From Halorientalis salina (GTDB lineage Archaea > Halobacteriota > Halobacteria > Halobacteriales > Haloarculaceae): a stretch of DNA of 64,000 nt. The notes beneath the pieces were generated by a model. It did no database searches. It saw only the letters and a program-made list of their open reading frames with translations, and was not told the origin of the DNA. Every line of letters begins with the position of its first letter. Position 1 is the first letter of the stretch. Below, one piece after another: positions 7,296-15,727 of the stretch. The position numbers and the translations under genes were made by a program. The DNA is taken from assembly GCF_005049285.1 (NCBI RefSeq), contig NZ_SOSC01000002.1:62001-126000 (forward strand), written 5' to 3'.

Positions 7296-9719
7296 ATGAC
7301 CGCGTCAGTGGACGGTCCGATTTCGGTCCTGTACGTCGACGGCGACGCCGACCAGCAGGATCGAGTCGTTGCCGGTCTCGAAGACGGGGGCGGGGATCTG
7401 GCAGTCACGGCGGTGGCGACCGGTGAAGACGCGATCTCTCGGTTCGACGCTGGCGCGTTCGACTGTCTGGTAAGCGAGTACGCGTTACCCGACACGGACG
7501 GACTGACGGTACTGGAGCGGGTTCGCGAGCGTGACGGAACCGTGCCGTTCGTGCTCTACACCGATGCCGGCGACGAGCGAGTGGCCAGCGACGCCTTCTC
7601 GGCCGGTGCGACCGATTACCTGCGGAAAGACGGGACCGACCAGGGCGACCTGACGGCGGCGATCGAGGCGGCCGTCGATGAGTACCGAACCGAGCGCGCA
7701 CTCGAAGAGAGCGAGGAGCGATATCGGACGTTAGTCGAGGGGAGTCACGACGGCATCTACATCTATCAGGACGCCGAGTTCGTCTTCGTCAACGACCGGA
7801 TCTGTGAGATCACCGGCTACAGCGAAGCGGAACTGGCCGACATGGAGATCTGGGAACTCGTCCATCCGGCCGATCGGGATCGGGTACGTGCCATCGGCGA
7901 ACGCAGAGCGCGCGGTGAAAACCCGCCCCAGACCTACGACTCCCGAATCCTGACGAAAGACGGGGAGACGCGATACCTCGAATTCAGCGTGGCGTCGATC
8001 ACCCACGAAGGCAACTGGGCGGCGCTCGGCTCGGTCCGCGACGTCACCGAGCACCGGGAGCGCGAACGAGAACTGCGGGCCGAACAGGAGTTCGTCCGGA
8101 CGATACTCGACACGCTCGACGACGTCATCTTCGTGAGTTCCCTCGACGGTGAGATACTGCGGTGGAACGACCGGCTCTGTGATGTCACCGGGTACAGTGA
8201 CGACGAACTCGCCGACATGGTCGTATTCGACATCGTGCCCGAAGAGTACGAGACGGACATGGTCGGCGTCATCCGCGACGTGTTGTCGACGGGCACCGCG
8301 AGCGTCGAAGGGGAAGCTCTCACCAGAACGGGCGAGCGGATTCCATTCGAGTTCCGCGGGTCGGAACTGCAAAACAGCGAGGGGGAAGTCATCGGAGTCG
8401 CGGGCGTCGCCCGTGACGTAAGCGAGCGCCGGGCACGCGAACAGGAGCTCGCGCAGTACCGAACGATCGTCGAGGCCGTCGGCGATCCGGTGTACACCCT
8501 CGATACGGACGGGAACTTCACGCTGGTCAACGAGGCGCTGGCCGAGATGACCGGCCACGAGGGCGACGAACTCGTCGGGGAGCACGTCTCGACAGTCATG
8601 CGCGACCAGGACGTCGAGACGGCGACGGAACTCATCGAGGAGTTGCTGAAAAGCGACGAGCGGCGCAACGCCACCTTCGAGATGCAGACCGTCACGGCCG
8701 AGGGCGACCGCGTCTCCTGCGAGGACCACATCGCACTCCTGCCCTCCAAAGAGGGGTTCCAGGGGACGGCGGGCGTCGTCCGCGACATCACGGACCGCAA
8801 GGAGCGCGAAGAGACGCTGCGGCGGCAAAACGAGCGCCTGGATCAGTTCGCCGGCGTCGTCAGCCACGACCTGCGAAACCCGCTCAACGTCATGTTGAGC
8901 AGGCTGGAACTCGCACGGCAAAGCGGGGACGAAGAGCACTTCGCGGCGATCGAGGCGGCCGGCGAGCGAATGGAGCGACTGATCGACGACCTGCTGACGC
9001 TGGCTCGCGACGGGCAGACCGTCGGCGAGGTCGAACCGGTCGCCCTCGGTCCGGCAGTCGAATCCGCCTGGAAGAACGTCGAGACGACGGCGGCGACGCT
9101 GTCGGTCCAGGCCGACGATGCACAGTTCCTCGCCGACAGCGATCGCCTCGCCTCGCTGCTGGAGAACCTCTTCCGGAACGCCGTGGAACACGGTTCCACG
9201 AGTCCTGACTCGCAAACTCGTCAGGACGCAGTCGAGCACGGCTCGACAAGCAATCGGATTTCGTCCGATGACGCCGTGGAACACGGTTCCACGAGCCCTG
9301 ACTCGCAAACTCGTCAGGACGCTGTCGAGCACGGCTCGACAGGCGACCGAACCGCGACACGTTCCAAAAGACCGACCGACCCGTGTGCACCGGGTAGCGA
9401 AGCGGGCCTCTCCGGTAGTGGGGGCGGGCCCGCGGAAGCGGCCGAGCAGCGTTCCGAAAGTGTTCGGGTTCGCGTCGGTCGCATCGAGTCAACCGGGACG
9501 ACCGGGTTCTACGTCGCCGACGATGGTCCCGGAATTCCCCCATCGGAACGCGCTGACGTGTTCCAGCACGGGTACTCGAACAGCGAGAACGGGACCGGGC
9601 TCGGACTGGTCATCGTCGAAGGGATCGCCGAGGCCCACGACTGGTCGGTGTCGGTCACCGAGAGCGAAACCGGCGGGGCGAGGTTCGAGGTGACCGGCGT
9701 CGAGCCGTTCGGCGGCTGA
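7296..9719 (+). CDS. Receiver-PAS-PAS-PAS histidine kinase with internal palindromic repeats
   Basis: An 807-residue soluble signalling kinase with no membrane helix. Residues 1-125 form a response-regulator receiver with acidic residues D15 and D17, T89 and K111, but Glu (E61 in VSEYALPDTDG) at the usual phospho-acceptor Asp. Three PAS domains follow (about 140-260, 262-385 and 388-505). The HisKA domain carries the autophosphorylated H524 in VVSHDLRNPLN. The ATPase domain has its N box at N628 (LFRNAVEHG), then DGPGIPPSE and GTGLGL. Between the N box and the next motif about 70 extra residues are inserted, with three further copies of AVEHGST. No partner regulator is adjacent. The signal sensed is unknown. 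Confidence 0.92.
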   Translation: MTASVDGPISVLYVDGDADQQDRVVAGLEDGGGDLAVTAVATGEDAISRFDAGAFDCLVSEYALPDTDGLTVLERVRERDGTVPFVLYTDAGDERVASDAFSAGATDYLRKDGTDQGDLTAAIEAAVDEYRTERALEESEERYRTLVEGSHDGIYIYQDAEFVFVNDRICEITGYSEAELADMEIWELVHPADRDRVRAIGERRARGENPPQTYDSRILTKDGETRYLEFSVASITHEGNWAALGSVRDVTEHRERERELRAEQEFVRTILDTLDDVIFVSSLDGEILRWNDRLCDVTGYSDDELADMVVFDIVPEEYETDMVGVIRDVLSTGTASVEGEALTRTGERIPFEFRGSELQNSEGEVIGVAGVARDVSERRAREQELAQYRTIVEAVGDPVYTLDTDGNFTLVNEALAEMTGHEGDELVGEHVSTVMRDQDVETATELIEELLKSDERRNATFEMQTVTAEGDRVSCEDHIALLPSKEGFQGTAGVVRDITDRKEREETLRRQNERLDQFAGVVSHDLRNPLNVMLSRLELARQSGDEEHFAAIEAAGERMERLIDDLLTLARDGQTVGEVEPVALGPAVESAWKNVETTAATLSVQADDAQFLADSDRLASLLENLFRNAVEHGSTSPDSQTRQDAVEHGSTSNRISSDDAVEHGSTSPDSQTRQDAVEHGSTGDRTATRSKRPTDPCAPGSEAGLSGSGGGPAEAAEQRSESVRVRVGRIESTGTTGFYVADDGPGIPPSERADVFQHGYSNSENGTGLGLVIVEGIAEAHDWSVSVTESETGGARFEVTGVEPFGG
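9183..9340 (+). repeat. Tandem array of seven palindromes inside the kinase gene
   Basis: Four palindrome types occur in the order A-B-C-D-A-B-C. A is GTGGAAC-acg-GTTCCAC (9183-9199, 9276-9292). B has CCTGAC and GTCAGG arms around a 10-nt loop (9204-9225, 9297-9318). C is GTCGAGC-acg-GCTCGAC (9231-9247, 9324-9340). D has ATCGGA and TCCGAT arms (9253-9269). The A-B-C block repeats with a 93-nt period (31 codons), so the frame is kept. A and C both encode VEHGST, a copy of the kinase's own N box. Confidence 0.9.
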
Positions 9720-10016
9720 GGTCGACGCGATGTGCTCCCCGGCCGTGGGGTGACTCACCGGGAACACCCCGAAAAAAGGGGCCGAAACGGATCCATACCG
9801 CGGCGTAATCAGCCATTTCCGTAACGTGTCCCGCGAATCGTTAGTCGATTGAACGGTGGAGCGGGGCCGTCTCCCGTCCCCTCGGCGTGCGTTGATTTCT
9901 CGCGACCGGTCGACCGACAGGTGACCGAGCGGGGGACGATTCGCGCCGGTCGTTGTGATTATCATCGGGAAAGGAGTCGGCTAGGTAGGGATACAAGGAA
10001 TGAACGTTCCGGTGCA
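9720..10016. other. Intergenic region without recognised gene
   Basis: About 300 nt between the kinase and the small zinc-finger gene. It contains a C4/G4 hairpin around an A-rich loop just after the kinase (near 9767-9782) that could end its transcript. No coding frame with a credible start was seen. Confidence 0.5.
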
Positions 10017-10024
10017 GATATAAG
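10017..10024 (+). promoter_or_regulatory. TATA box of the small zinc-finger gene
   Basis: GATATAAG centred about 27 nt before the ATG at 10048; this decides the start in favour of 10048 over the TTG at 10027 and the ATG at 10036. Confidence 0.55.
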
Positions 10025-10047
10025 GATTGATTCGAATGGTATTTACT

Positions 10048-10284
10048 ATGGCCCACACCTGCAGGAACTGCAAGCGGACGTTCGCCACGGAACTCGAACT
10101 CGAACTTCACCGGGACACGTGCGAGGAAGGGCAGCTCTTCTGTGACAAATGCGGCGAGCGGTTCGCCGAGCGAACCGCCACGACCGACGGCTGGCACTAT
10201 CGATGCCCGACGGAGGACTGTGACGGCACCGGTATCGGCGAGGACATCTATCAGGTAGAGAACGTACGCGTCGCGAAACAGTAA
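10048..10284 (+). CDS. Small two-finger zinc protein (78 aa)
   Basis: The protein starts MAHTCRNCKRTF. The first finger is of the C2H2/C2HC kind (C-X2-C-X12-H-X4-C). The second part has CDKC, then CPTEDC, forming a second metal site. It ends in a short basic tail. This looks like one of the many haloarchaeal micro zinc-finger proteins; a regulatory or nucleic-acid-binding role is a guess. It is transcribed alone, and its end is convergent with the SRPBCC gene across a strong hairpin. Confidence 0.82.
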   Translation: MAHTCRNCKRTFATELELELHRDTCEEGQLFCDKCGERFAERTATTDGWHYRCPTEDCDGTGIGEDIYQVENVRVAKQ

Positions 10285-10307
10285 CACCGCTCACTCGCGA
10301 GCGGTGT
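10284..10307. terminator. Hairpin between convergent genes
   Basis: Arms ACACCGCTC and GAGCGGTGT (9 bp, 6-nt loop). It starts at the last base of the zinc-finger stop codon and contains the stop codon of the opposite gene, so it could act in both directions. No U-tract follows, so the terminator role is inferred. Confidence 0.45.
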
Positions 10308-10731
10308 CACCCGTCGAGAGGACAGCTAGCTCCTGCAGGGCTTTCAGGCAGACCACCACGTACGGCGCGGCGACGAGTGGTATCTCGAACTCGATGGTCG
10401 TCGGCGGTCCGGCCCGAACGCGGTGACCAGTCGCGGGAATCCGAGCCACCCGCCACGTCCACCGCCGTTCGCGACAGCTCGTCACCTCGAACGGGAGCCA
10501 GATGCCCCCCACGGTCCGAACGCGGCCGGTCGTTCCGTTCTCGATAACCCGCTGGTCGCAGTCGACGGCACGGACTGACGGTCCCCACGCCGGCCAGTGG
10601 GTGGTATCGACGAGGAGGTCCCAGCACCGATCCGCCGGTGCGTCTACCTCGCGTGCGGCCACGAAGCGTCGACCGTCGGGCGTGCGTTCGAGGCGCACCG
10701 AACTCCGGTCGGACCCGCCTGGACAATCCAT
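10291..10731 (-). CDS. SRPBCC-fold protein (START/polyketide-cyclase-like)
   Basis: A 146-residue protein. The motif AAREVDAPADRCWDLLVDTTHWPAWGPSV is the start of an SRPBCC helix-grip fold, which makes a hydrophobic ligand pocket. The middle GRVRTVGGIWLPFEVTSC and WTWRVARIPATGHRV fit the sheet strands. The ligand is unknown; members bind lipids, polyketides or act in stress responses. It is a single-gene unit between the zinc-finger gene and the divergent ABC operon. Confidence 0.8.
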   Translation of the reverse strand: MDCPGGSDRSSVRLERTPDGRRFVAAREVDAPADRCWDLLVDTTHWPAWGPSVRAVDCDQRVIENGTTGRVRTVGGIWLPFEVTSCRERRWTWRVARIPATGHRVRAGPPTTIEFEIPLVAAPYVVVCLKALQELAVLSTGDTARE

Positions 10732-10824
10732 ATCCCATCAACGGGCGGAAGTGCCAAAGTCCTTTCCAGCTTCTGATAATCGGGTACCAACTTATACGGT
10801 GGGTGGTTACCAAGCCACGCTCGA

Positions 10825-11700
10825 ATGATCGAGGTCCGGGACCTGCGCAAGGAGTACGGTGGGTTCACAGCGGTTTCAGGGAGTAGTTTCACCGTCGACA
10901 GCGGCGAGGTGTTCGGCATCATCGGACCGAACGGTGCCGGGAAGACGACGACCCTGAAGATGCTCGCTGGCCTGCTGGAACCGACCGACGGCACGGTGAG
11001 CGTCGCGGGCTACGACGCCGGCGACAGTGAGATGCGCCGGCGGCTCGGCTTTCTCCCCGAGGAATCGCCGCTGTACGAGGAGATGACACCGCTGTCGTAT
11101 CTCCACTTCTTCGCCGACCTCTACGACGTGCCCGAGGACGTCGCCGAGGAGCGGATTCACGAGACACTGGACCAACTGGACCTCGAACACCGAGACCGAC
11201 AGCTCGGAGACATGTCGAAGGGGATGAAACGGAAAGTCGCCATCTCCCGGTCGCTCATCAACGACCCGGACGTGTTGATCTACGACGAGCCGGCCAGCGG
11301 CCTCGATCCGCTGACGACCAACTACGTCATCGACTTCACGAGCCGGCTGAGCGACGAGGGCAAAACAATCGTGTTCAGCGCCCACAACCTCTATCACGTC
11401 GAGAGCATCTGCGACCGGGTCGCCATCATGAACGAGGGGGACATCGTCGCCCAGGGCGGCCTCGCCGAGTTGCGCGAGGAACACGGCGAGACCGAGTACC
11501 ACGTCTACACGACCGTCGAAGTCCCAGGAAGCGTCCAGGAGAACGGTCGATACCACCGCATCGTCGACTCGATGGACGACGTCGAGACGACGCGCGAGGC
11601 CGCACAGGACGCCGGCGGGTCGGTCGTGGACATCCGAACGGAGGAGTCGAGTCTCGAAGAGGTGTTCCTCGATCTGGCCGATCCGGAGGTCGAGGCGTGA
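10825..11700 (+). CDS. ABC transporter ATP-binding protein (ABC-2/NatA type)
   Basis: A 291-residue ATPase. Walker A is GPNGAGKTT, the signature is LGDMSKGMKRK, Walker B is VLIYDEPASGLDP and the switch His lies in VFSAHNLYHVE. A C-terminal extension follows the core, as in NatA-like export ATPases. It overlaps the first permease gene by 4 nt and is the energy unit of a three-gene exporter. The substrate is unknown; the NatA/NatB resemblance suggests Na+ or hydrophobic compound efflux, but this is inference. Confidence 0.94.
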   Translation: MIEVRDLRKEYGGFTAVSGSSFTVDSGEVFGIIGPNGAGKTTTLKMLAGLLEPTDGTVSVAGYDAGDSEMRRRLGFLPEESPLYEEMTPLSYLHFFADLYDVPEDVAEERIHETLDQLDLEHRDRQLGDMSKGMKRKVAISRSLINDPDVLIYDEPASGLDPLTTNYVIDFTSRLSDEGKTIVFSAHNLYHVESICDRVAIMNEGDIVAQGGLAELREEHGETEYHVYTTVEVPGSVQENGRYHRIVDSMDDVETTREAAQDAGGSVVDIRTEESSLEEVFLDLADPEVEA

Positions 11701-13586
11701 AGCTCCGGAAAGTCCTCCGGATCGCCCGGTGGGAGGTGACCAAGAACGCCGGCGGGGTCGACAAGAAAACCGTCGCCGTCGCCGCCGTCGCGCTGCTGGT
11801 GGCCGGACTCGTCGCTCCCTACGCCGCCAGCCAGGGTATCGCGCTCGACAGGGGTATCTACCGCGTCGGCGTGACCGAGGAGAGTCCCTACTATCAGGTC
11901 GTCGCGGACGACCCGACGTTCGTCGCCCGCGAGCCGAGCGAGGACGCGCTCGAGGCGGGTCGGATCGACGTGCTCATCGAGCCGGGTGAGCCGCCGGACG
12001 CGGCCAGCAGCGCGAAAGGCGACGCGGCGCTGGCCGAGCTCCGGTCGACGGTCGACGACTACAACGACCAGCAGATGCGCAAGGAGACGAACCAGTCAGC
12101 TGCGTTCCCCATCGCCGTGACGCTCCGATACGTCGAGCGTGAGAACGTCCAGGAGGTCCTCGATCCCGGTGCGACCGGTGGGACGGACACCGACGACGAG
12201 TCCGACGAATCCGATGGGGAGACGGGAACCGACACCAGCGGGAGCGACGACGGGAGCAGCGACGGAAGCGGTGATGGGACCGGAGACGAGACGGAGGCCG
12301 GTGACGGGACGGGCCAGTCCGGTGACGGAGACACGGCCGCCGGCGGTGGCGGCGGGAACGTCGGCGGGCTGGCCGGGAGTCTGGCGAGCGGGAACGCCTC
12401 GGGAACGCCCGCGGACATCTCGCCGCCCTTCCCGTTCCAGTCACTCGTGCTCGCCTTCCTGTTCGTCCTGCCGCTGAACTTCATCATCCAGGCCTACGGG
12501 AGCACGATGCTGTCCGAGCGGTTGAATCGCCGGGGTGAACTCCTGCTGGTCTCGCCGGTCACCCGGTTCGACATCATCGGCGGGAAGACCCTGCCGTACT
12601 TCGGGGCCGCGATCACGATGGCGGCCCTGATCGGGGCGGGACTGCAGTTCCCGGACATCTCGCCGCTCTCGGTCGGGATATCCGTGCTCGCGATCACGCC
12701 GATCGCCCTCCTCTTCCTCGCCGCGACGTTCGTCGGCGCGATGTTCGCCCGGTCGTTCAAGGAACTGACGTTCGTGACGGTGACGGTGACGGTCTCGCTG
12801 ACGACCTACGCGTTCGTGCCCGCCATCTTCACCGACGTGGGTGCGGTCGCGCTCATCTCGCCGCTGACCATCGTCGTCCGGGACCTCCAGGGCCAGGCGG
12901 TGACGCTCGGCGAGTTCACGTTCTCGACGCTGCCGCCGACGCTCACGGCCGGGGTACTGTTCGCCCTCGGTGCCGGTATCTACCGCGAGGAGGACATGTT
13001 CACCCAGCGTTCGATCCCGCTGAAGACGTTGGACGCACTGGCGGCACGGGTCCACGGCAAGTGGAGCGTCGCCGCGGTGAGCGCCATCCTGCTCCCGTTC
13101 GTCTTCGTCGCCGAACTGGTCGGCGTCGCGATGCTCTTTGCCATCCCGGAGGCGCTGTCGATCCCGGCAATCCTCGTCATCGTCGTCGTCGTCGAGGAGA
13201 TCGCAAAGAGTCTGCACATCTACGCCGGCTACGCACACAGCCGCTTCGAGGCGGGACTGAAACCTGCGCTCGTCGTCGGCGCGTTCAGCGGCGCGGGCTT
13301 TTTCGTCGGCGAGAAGTTCACGCTGCTGGCCCAGTTGGTCGGCCTCCCCGAGCAGGTGGTGGTCGGTCAGGCCGCGCTAGCGACTGGCACGGGAGCGGGC
13401 AGTCCCTCGATTCCGGTCGTCATCGCGTTCCTGCTCGCGCCGCTCGTGTTACACGTGGTGACCGCCGCCATCTCGGCGGTCGGCGCGAGTCGGGACCGCG
13501 AGTCGTACGTGCTCGCGGTGGTACTGGCGATGATCATTCACTTCGGCTACAACTTCACGGTGGTGAGTGCAAGTGGCGCTATCTGA
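11697..13586 (+). CDS. ABC-2 permease fused to PrsW-like intramembrane protease
   Basis: A 629-residue membrane protein. Residues 1-430 form an ABC-2 permease: one N-terminal helix, a large outer loop with a low-complexity Asp/Ser/Gly stretch (about 160-225), then five or six helices including the SERLNRRGELLLVSPVTR coupling region. Residues about 445-629 form a second helical bundle with the motif set of PrsW/CAAX-type glutamic proteases: E500-E501-X2-K504, F535-X3-E539, H586 and H615-X3-N619. It starts by overlapping the ATPase gene (GTG at 11697) and overlaps the next permease gene. A maturation role for an exported peptide, or self-regulation, is inference. Confidence 0.85.
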   Translation: MKLRKVLRIARWEVTKNAGGVDKKTVAVAAVALLVAGLVAPYAASQGIALDRGIYRVGVTEESPYYQVVADDPTFVAREPSEDALEAGRIDVLIEPGEPPDAASSAKGDAALAELRSTVDDYNDQQMRKETNQSAAFPIAVTLRYVERENVQEVLDPGATGGTDTDDESDESDGETGTDTSGSDDGSSDGSGDGTGDETEAGDGTGQSGDGDTAAGGGGGNVGGLAGSLASGNASGTPADISPPFPFQSLVLAFLFVLPLNFIIQAYGSTMLSERLNRRGELLLVSPVTRFDIIGGKTLPYFGAAITMAALIGAGLQFPDISPLSVGISVLAITPIALLFLAATFVGAMFARSFKELTFVTVTVTVSLTTYAFVPAIFTDVGAVALISPLTIVVRDLQGQAVTLGEFTFSTLPPTLTAGVLFALGAGIYREEDMFTQRSIPLKTLDALAARVHGKWSVAAVSAILLPFVFVAELVGVAMLFAIPEALSIPAILVIVVVVEEIAKSLHIYAGYAHSRFEAGLKPALVVGAFSGAGFFVGEKFTLLAQLVGLPEQVVVGQAALATGTGAGSPSIPVVIAFLLAPLVLHVVTAAISAVGASRDRESYVLAVVLAMIIHFGYNFTVVSASGAI

Positions 13587-14655
13587 TCTCCTCTCGGACC
13601 CGCGAGCGGCCATCGCCCGCCGGGATCTGGCGTCGCTCTCCCGGGAGAAGACCATCGTCCTCGCCCTGCTCATCCAGCTGTTCGTGGCGGCGTTCTCGTC
13701 GTTCCTGGTGGTCGGCCTCACCTCGCTGTACGACCCGAGTTCGGTCTCGGGCGAGGTGAACGTCGGCGTCACCGGCAACGCCAGCGACAGCCTTATCGCG
13801 GCGACGGAGGAGATGGACGGAATCGACACCGTCCAGCTCCCGAACGAGGCGACGGCGGCACGCGCCTTTCAGGACGGTGGTATCCGTGGCACCAGGGTCG
13901 ACACCGTGATCGTGGCGAATCACGGGGCGGACAGACGCATCAACGTCACAGCGACAGCGCCCGACGGGAGTCTGCAAACGACGCTGATCGTCGTGCAGAT
14001 CCGGGAGACCCTAGAGCAGTTCGAGCGCCAGGAGCGCCAGGACCGGTCGGCTCACATCGACCGGGAACTGGTGCCGCTTCCCGACGACGTGGCCGCGAGC
14101 CCGTACTTCGGCTTTACGTACACGATCCTCATTCCGCTCTTGCTGTTCCTGCCGCCGTTCATCAGCGGCTCCGTGGCGGTCGACGCCATCACCGAGGAGA
14201 TCGAACGCGGGACGCTCGAACTCCTGCGGGTCGCGCCGGTCACGCTGGTCGACATCGTCGACGGCAAGTCGGTGGCCATGGCGATGCTCGCGCCGCTGCA
14301 GGCGCTCCTGTGGATCCTCCTGCTCGGTGCCAACGGCATCAGTGTCTCGAACGTTCCGCTCCTCATGCTCACCGTCGCGTCGATGGCGACCGTGGTGGTG
14401 GTCATCGGCGTGGTGCTCGGCCTCGTCATGGGCGAGCGAAAGAGCGCACAGCTCGTCTACTCGGTGGGCGTCCTCGGGCTCTTCGCCTCGGCGGTGTTCC
14501 TCCCAGAACACCCGGCCACGACGGTCGCCAAACTGGCCGTCGACAGTCCCACGAACACGACGTACGCGCTCGTCGCGCTCTACGCGGCGGTCGCCGTGGG
14601 GCTCTACGCGCTCGCGAGGGCGTACGTCGACCGGGTCGACGTCGAATCGCTGTAG
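13567..14655 (+). CDS. Second ABC-2 permease subunit
   Basis: A 362-residue permease with one N-terminal helix, a large outer domain (residues about 45-175), then five helices. The cytoplasmic motif EEIERGTLELLRVAPVTLVDIV is the coupling helix of ABC-2 permeases and resembles the one in the preceding fusion, so the two probably form a heterodimer with the ATPase. The start is either GTG at 13567 or GTG at 13573; both overlap the end of the upstream gene, which points to coupled translation. Confidence 0.9.
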   Translation: MQVALSDLLSDPRAAIARRDLASLSREKTIVLALLIQLFVAAFSSFLVVGLTSLYDPSSVSGEVNVGVTGNASDSLIAATEEMDGIDTVQLPNEATAARAFQDGGIRGTRVDTVIVANHGADRRINVTATAPDGSLQTTLIVVQIRETLEQFERQERQDRSAHIDRELVPLPDDVAASPYFGFTYTILIPLLLFLPPFISGSVAVDAITEEIERGTLELLRVAPVTLVDIVDGKSVAMAMLAPLQALLWILLLGANGISVSNVPLLMLTVASMATVVVVIGVVLGLVMGERKSAQLVYSVGVLGLFASAVFLPEHPATTVAKLAVDSPTNTTYALVALYAAVAVGLYALARAYVDRVDVESL

Positions 14656-14693
14656 CCACCTGGTTTTTTCTCCGGGCCGGGCACAGGGCTCGT

Positions 14694-15668
14694 ATGGAAT
14701 ACACGACACTCGGCGACACCGGCATGGAAGTCAGCCGGCTCTGTCTCGGCTGCATGAGTTTCGGCGACCCCGACTGGCGCGAGTGGGTCCTCGACGAAGC
14801 AGAGTCTCAGCCCATCATCGACCGGGCCATCGATCTCGGTATCAACTTCTTCGACACCGCCAACATGTACTCGACGGGCGAGTCCGAGCGGATCATCGGC
14901 AACGCCCTAGAGGGGCGCCGCGAGGAGAGCATCGTCGCGACGAAGGTGTACTTCCAGATGGACGAGGACGACCCGAACTCGGGCGGCCTTTCGCGAAAGA
15001 CCATCGAGCAGGAACTCGACGCGAGCCTCGACCGGCTCGGCATGGACACGGTCGACCTCTACCAGATCCACCGCTACGACTACGACACGCCGATGGAGGG
15101 GACGCTCAGGGCACTCGACGACGCCGTCCGTCGCGGGAAAACACGGTACATCGGCGCGAGTTCGATGTGGACTCACCAGTTCGCCGACGCGCTCCACACC
15201 AGCGAGCGCCTCGGACTCGACCGGTTCGCGACGATGCAGAACCACTACAACCTGGTCTATCGCGAGGAAGAACGGGAAATGTTGCCCTTCTGCCAGAAAG
15301 AGGGGATCGGGACCATGCCGTGGAGTCCGATGGCCCGCGGGTATCTCACCCGGCCACACGACGAGGTCGACAGCACCGCACGGGGCGCGAGCGAGGAGTA
15401 CCTCTACGAGCACCCGTATCTCGACGGGGGCGGACCGGCAGTCAACGAGCGAGTCGAGGAACTGGCCGACGAGTACGACGCCTCGATGGCCCAGATCGCC
15501 CTGGCGTGGGTCCTGGACAAGGAGTGGGTCGACGCGCCCATCGTCGGGACGACCAGCGTCGAACATCTGGAGGAGGCCGTCGAAGCGCTGGACATCGACC
15601 TCGCCGAAAGCGACGTCGAGTATCTCGAAGAACCCTACGAGCCAGTCCCAGTCTCCGGCCACGAGTAG
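14694..15668 (+). CDS. Aldo/keto reductase
   Basis: A 324-residue NADPH-dependent oxidoreductase of the (beta/alpha)8 barrel family. The catalytic tetrad is visible: Asp and Tyr in FFDTANMYSTGESE, Lys in IVATKVYF and His in YQIHRYD. The cofactor end is APIVGTTSVEHLEEAVEALD. It starts MEYTTLGDTGMEVSRLCLG, typical of the YajO/general stress 69-like branch. Substrate not known. It lies 38 nt after the ABC operon and may be read through with it. Confidence 0.94.
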   Translation: MEYTTLGDTGMEVSRLCLGCMSFGDPDWREWVLDEAESQPIIDRAIDLGINFFDTANMYSTGESERIIGNALEGRREESIVATKVYFQMDEDDPNSGGLSRKTIEQELDASLDRLGMDTVDLYQIHRYDYDTPMEGTLRALDDAVRRGKTRYIGASSMWTHQFADALHTSERLGLDRFATMQNHYNLVYREEEREMLPFCQKEGIGTMPWSPMARGYLTRPHDEVDSTARGASEEYLYEHPYLDGGGPAVNERVEELADEYDASMAQIALAWVLDKEWVDAPIVGTTSVEHLEEAVEALDIDLAESDVEYLEEPYEPVPVSGHE

Positions 15669-15727
15669 GAACGACTGCCTGTTACACACGCAACATCTAT
15701 TATCAGGGATGTCATGGGTACTGACAC

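Noticed and set aside
7731-9332. A 533-codon open frame antisense to the histidine kinase
   Set aside because: It is a by-product of high-GC codon bias; the plus-strand protein has all kinase motifs.
9183-9340. Possible CRISPR-like or VNTR array
   Set aside because: Units are palindromic, of four kinds, immediately adjacent or nearly so, in frame within a kinase, with no unique spacers and no cas genes.
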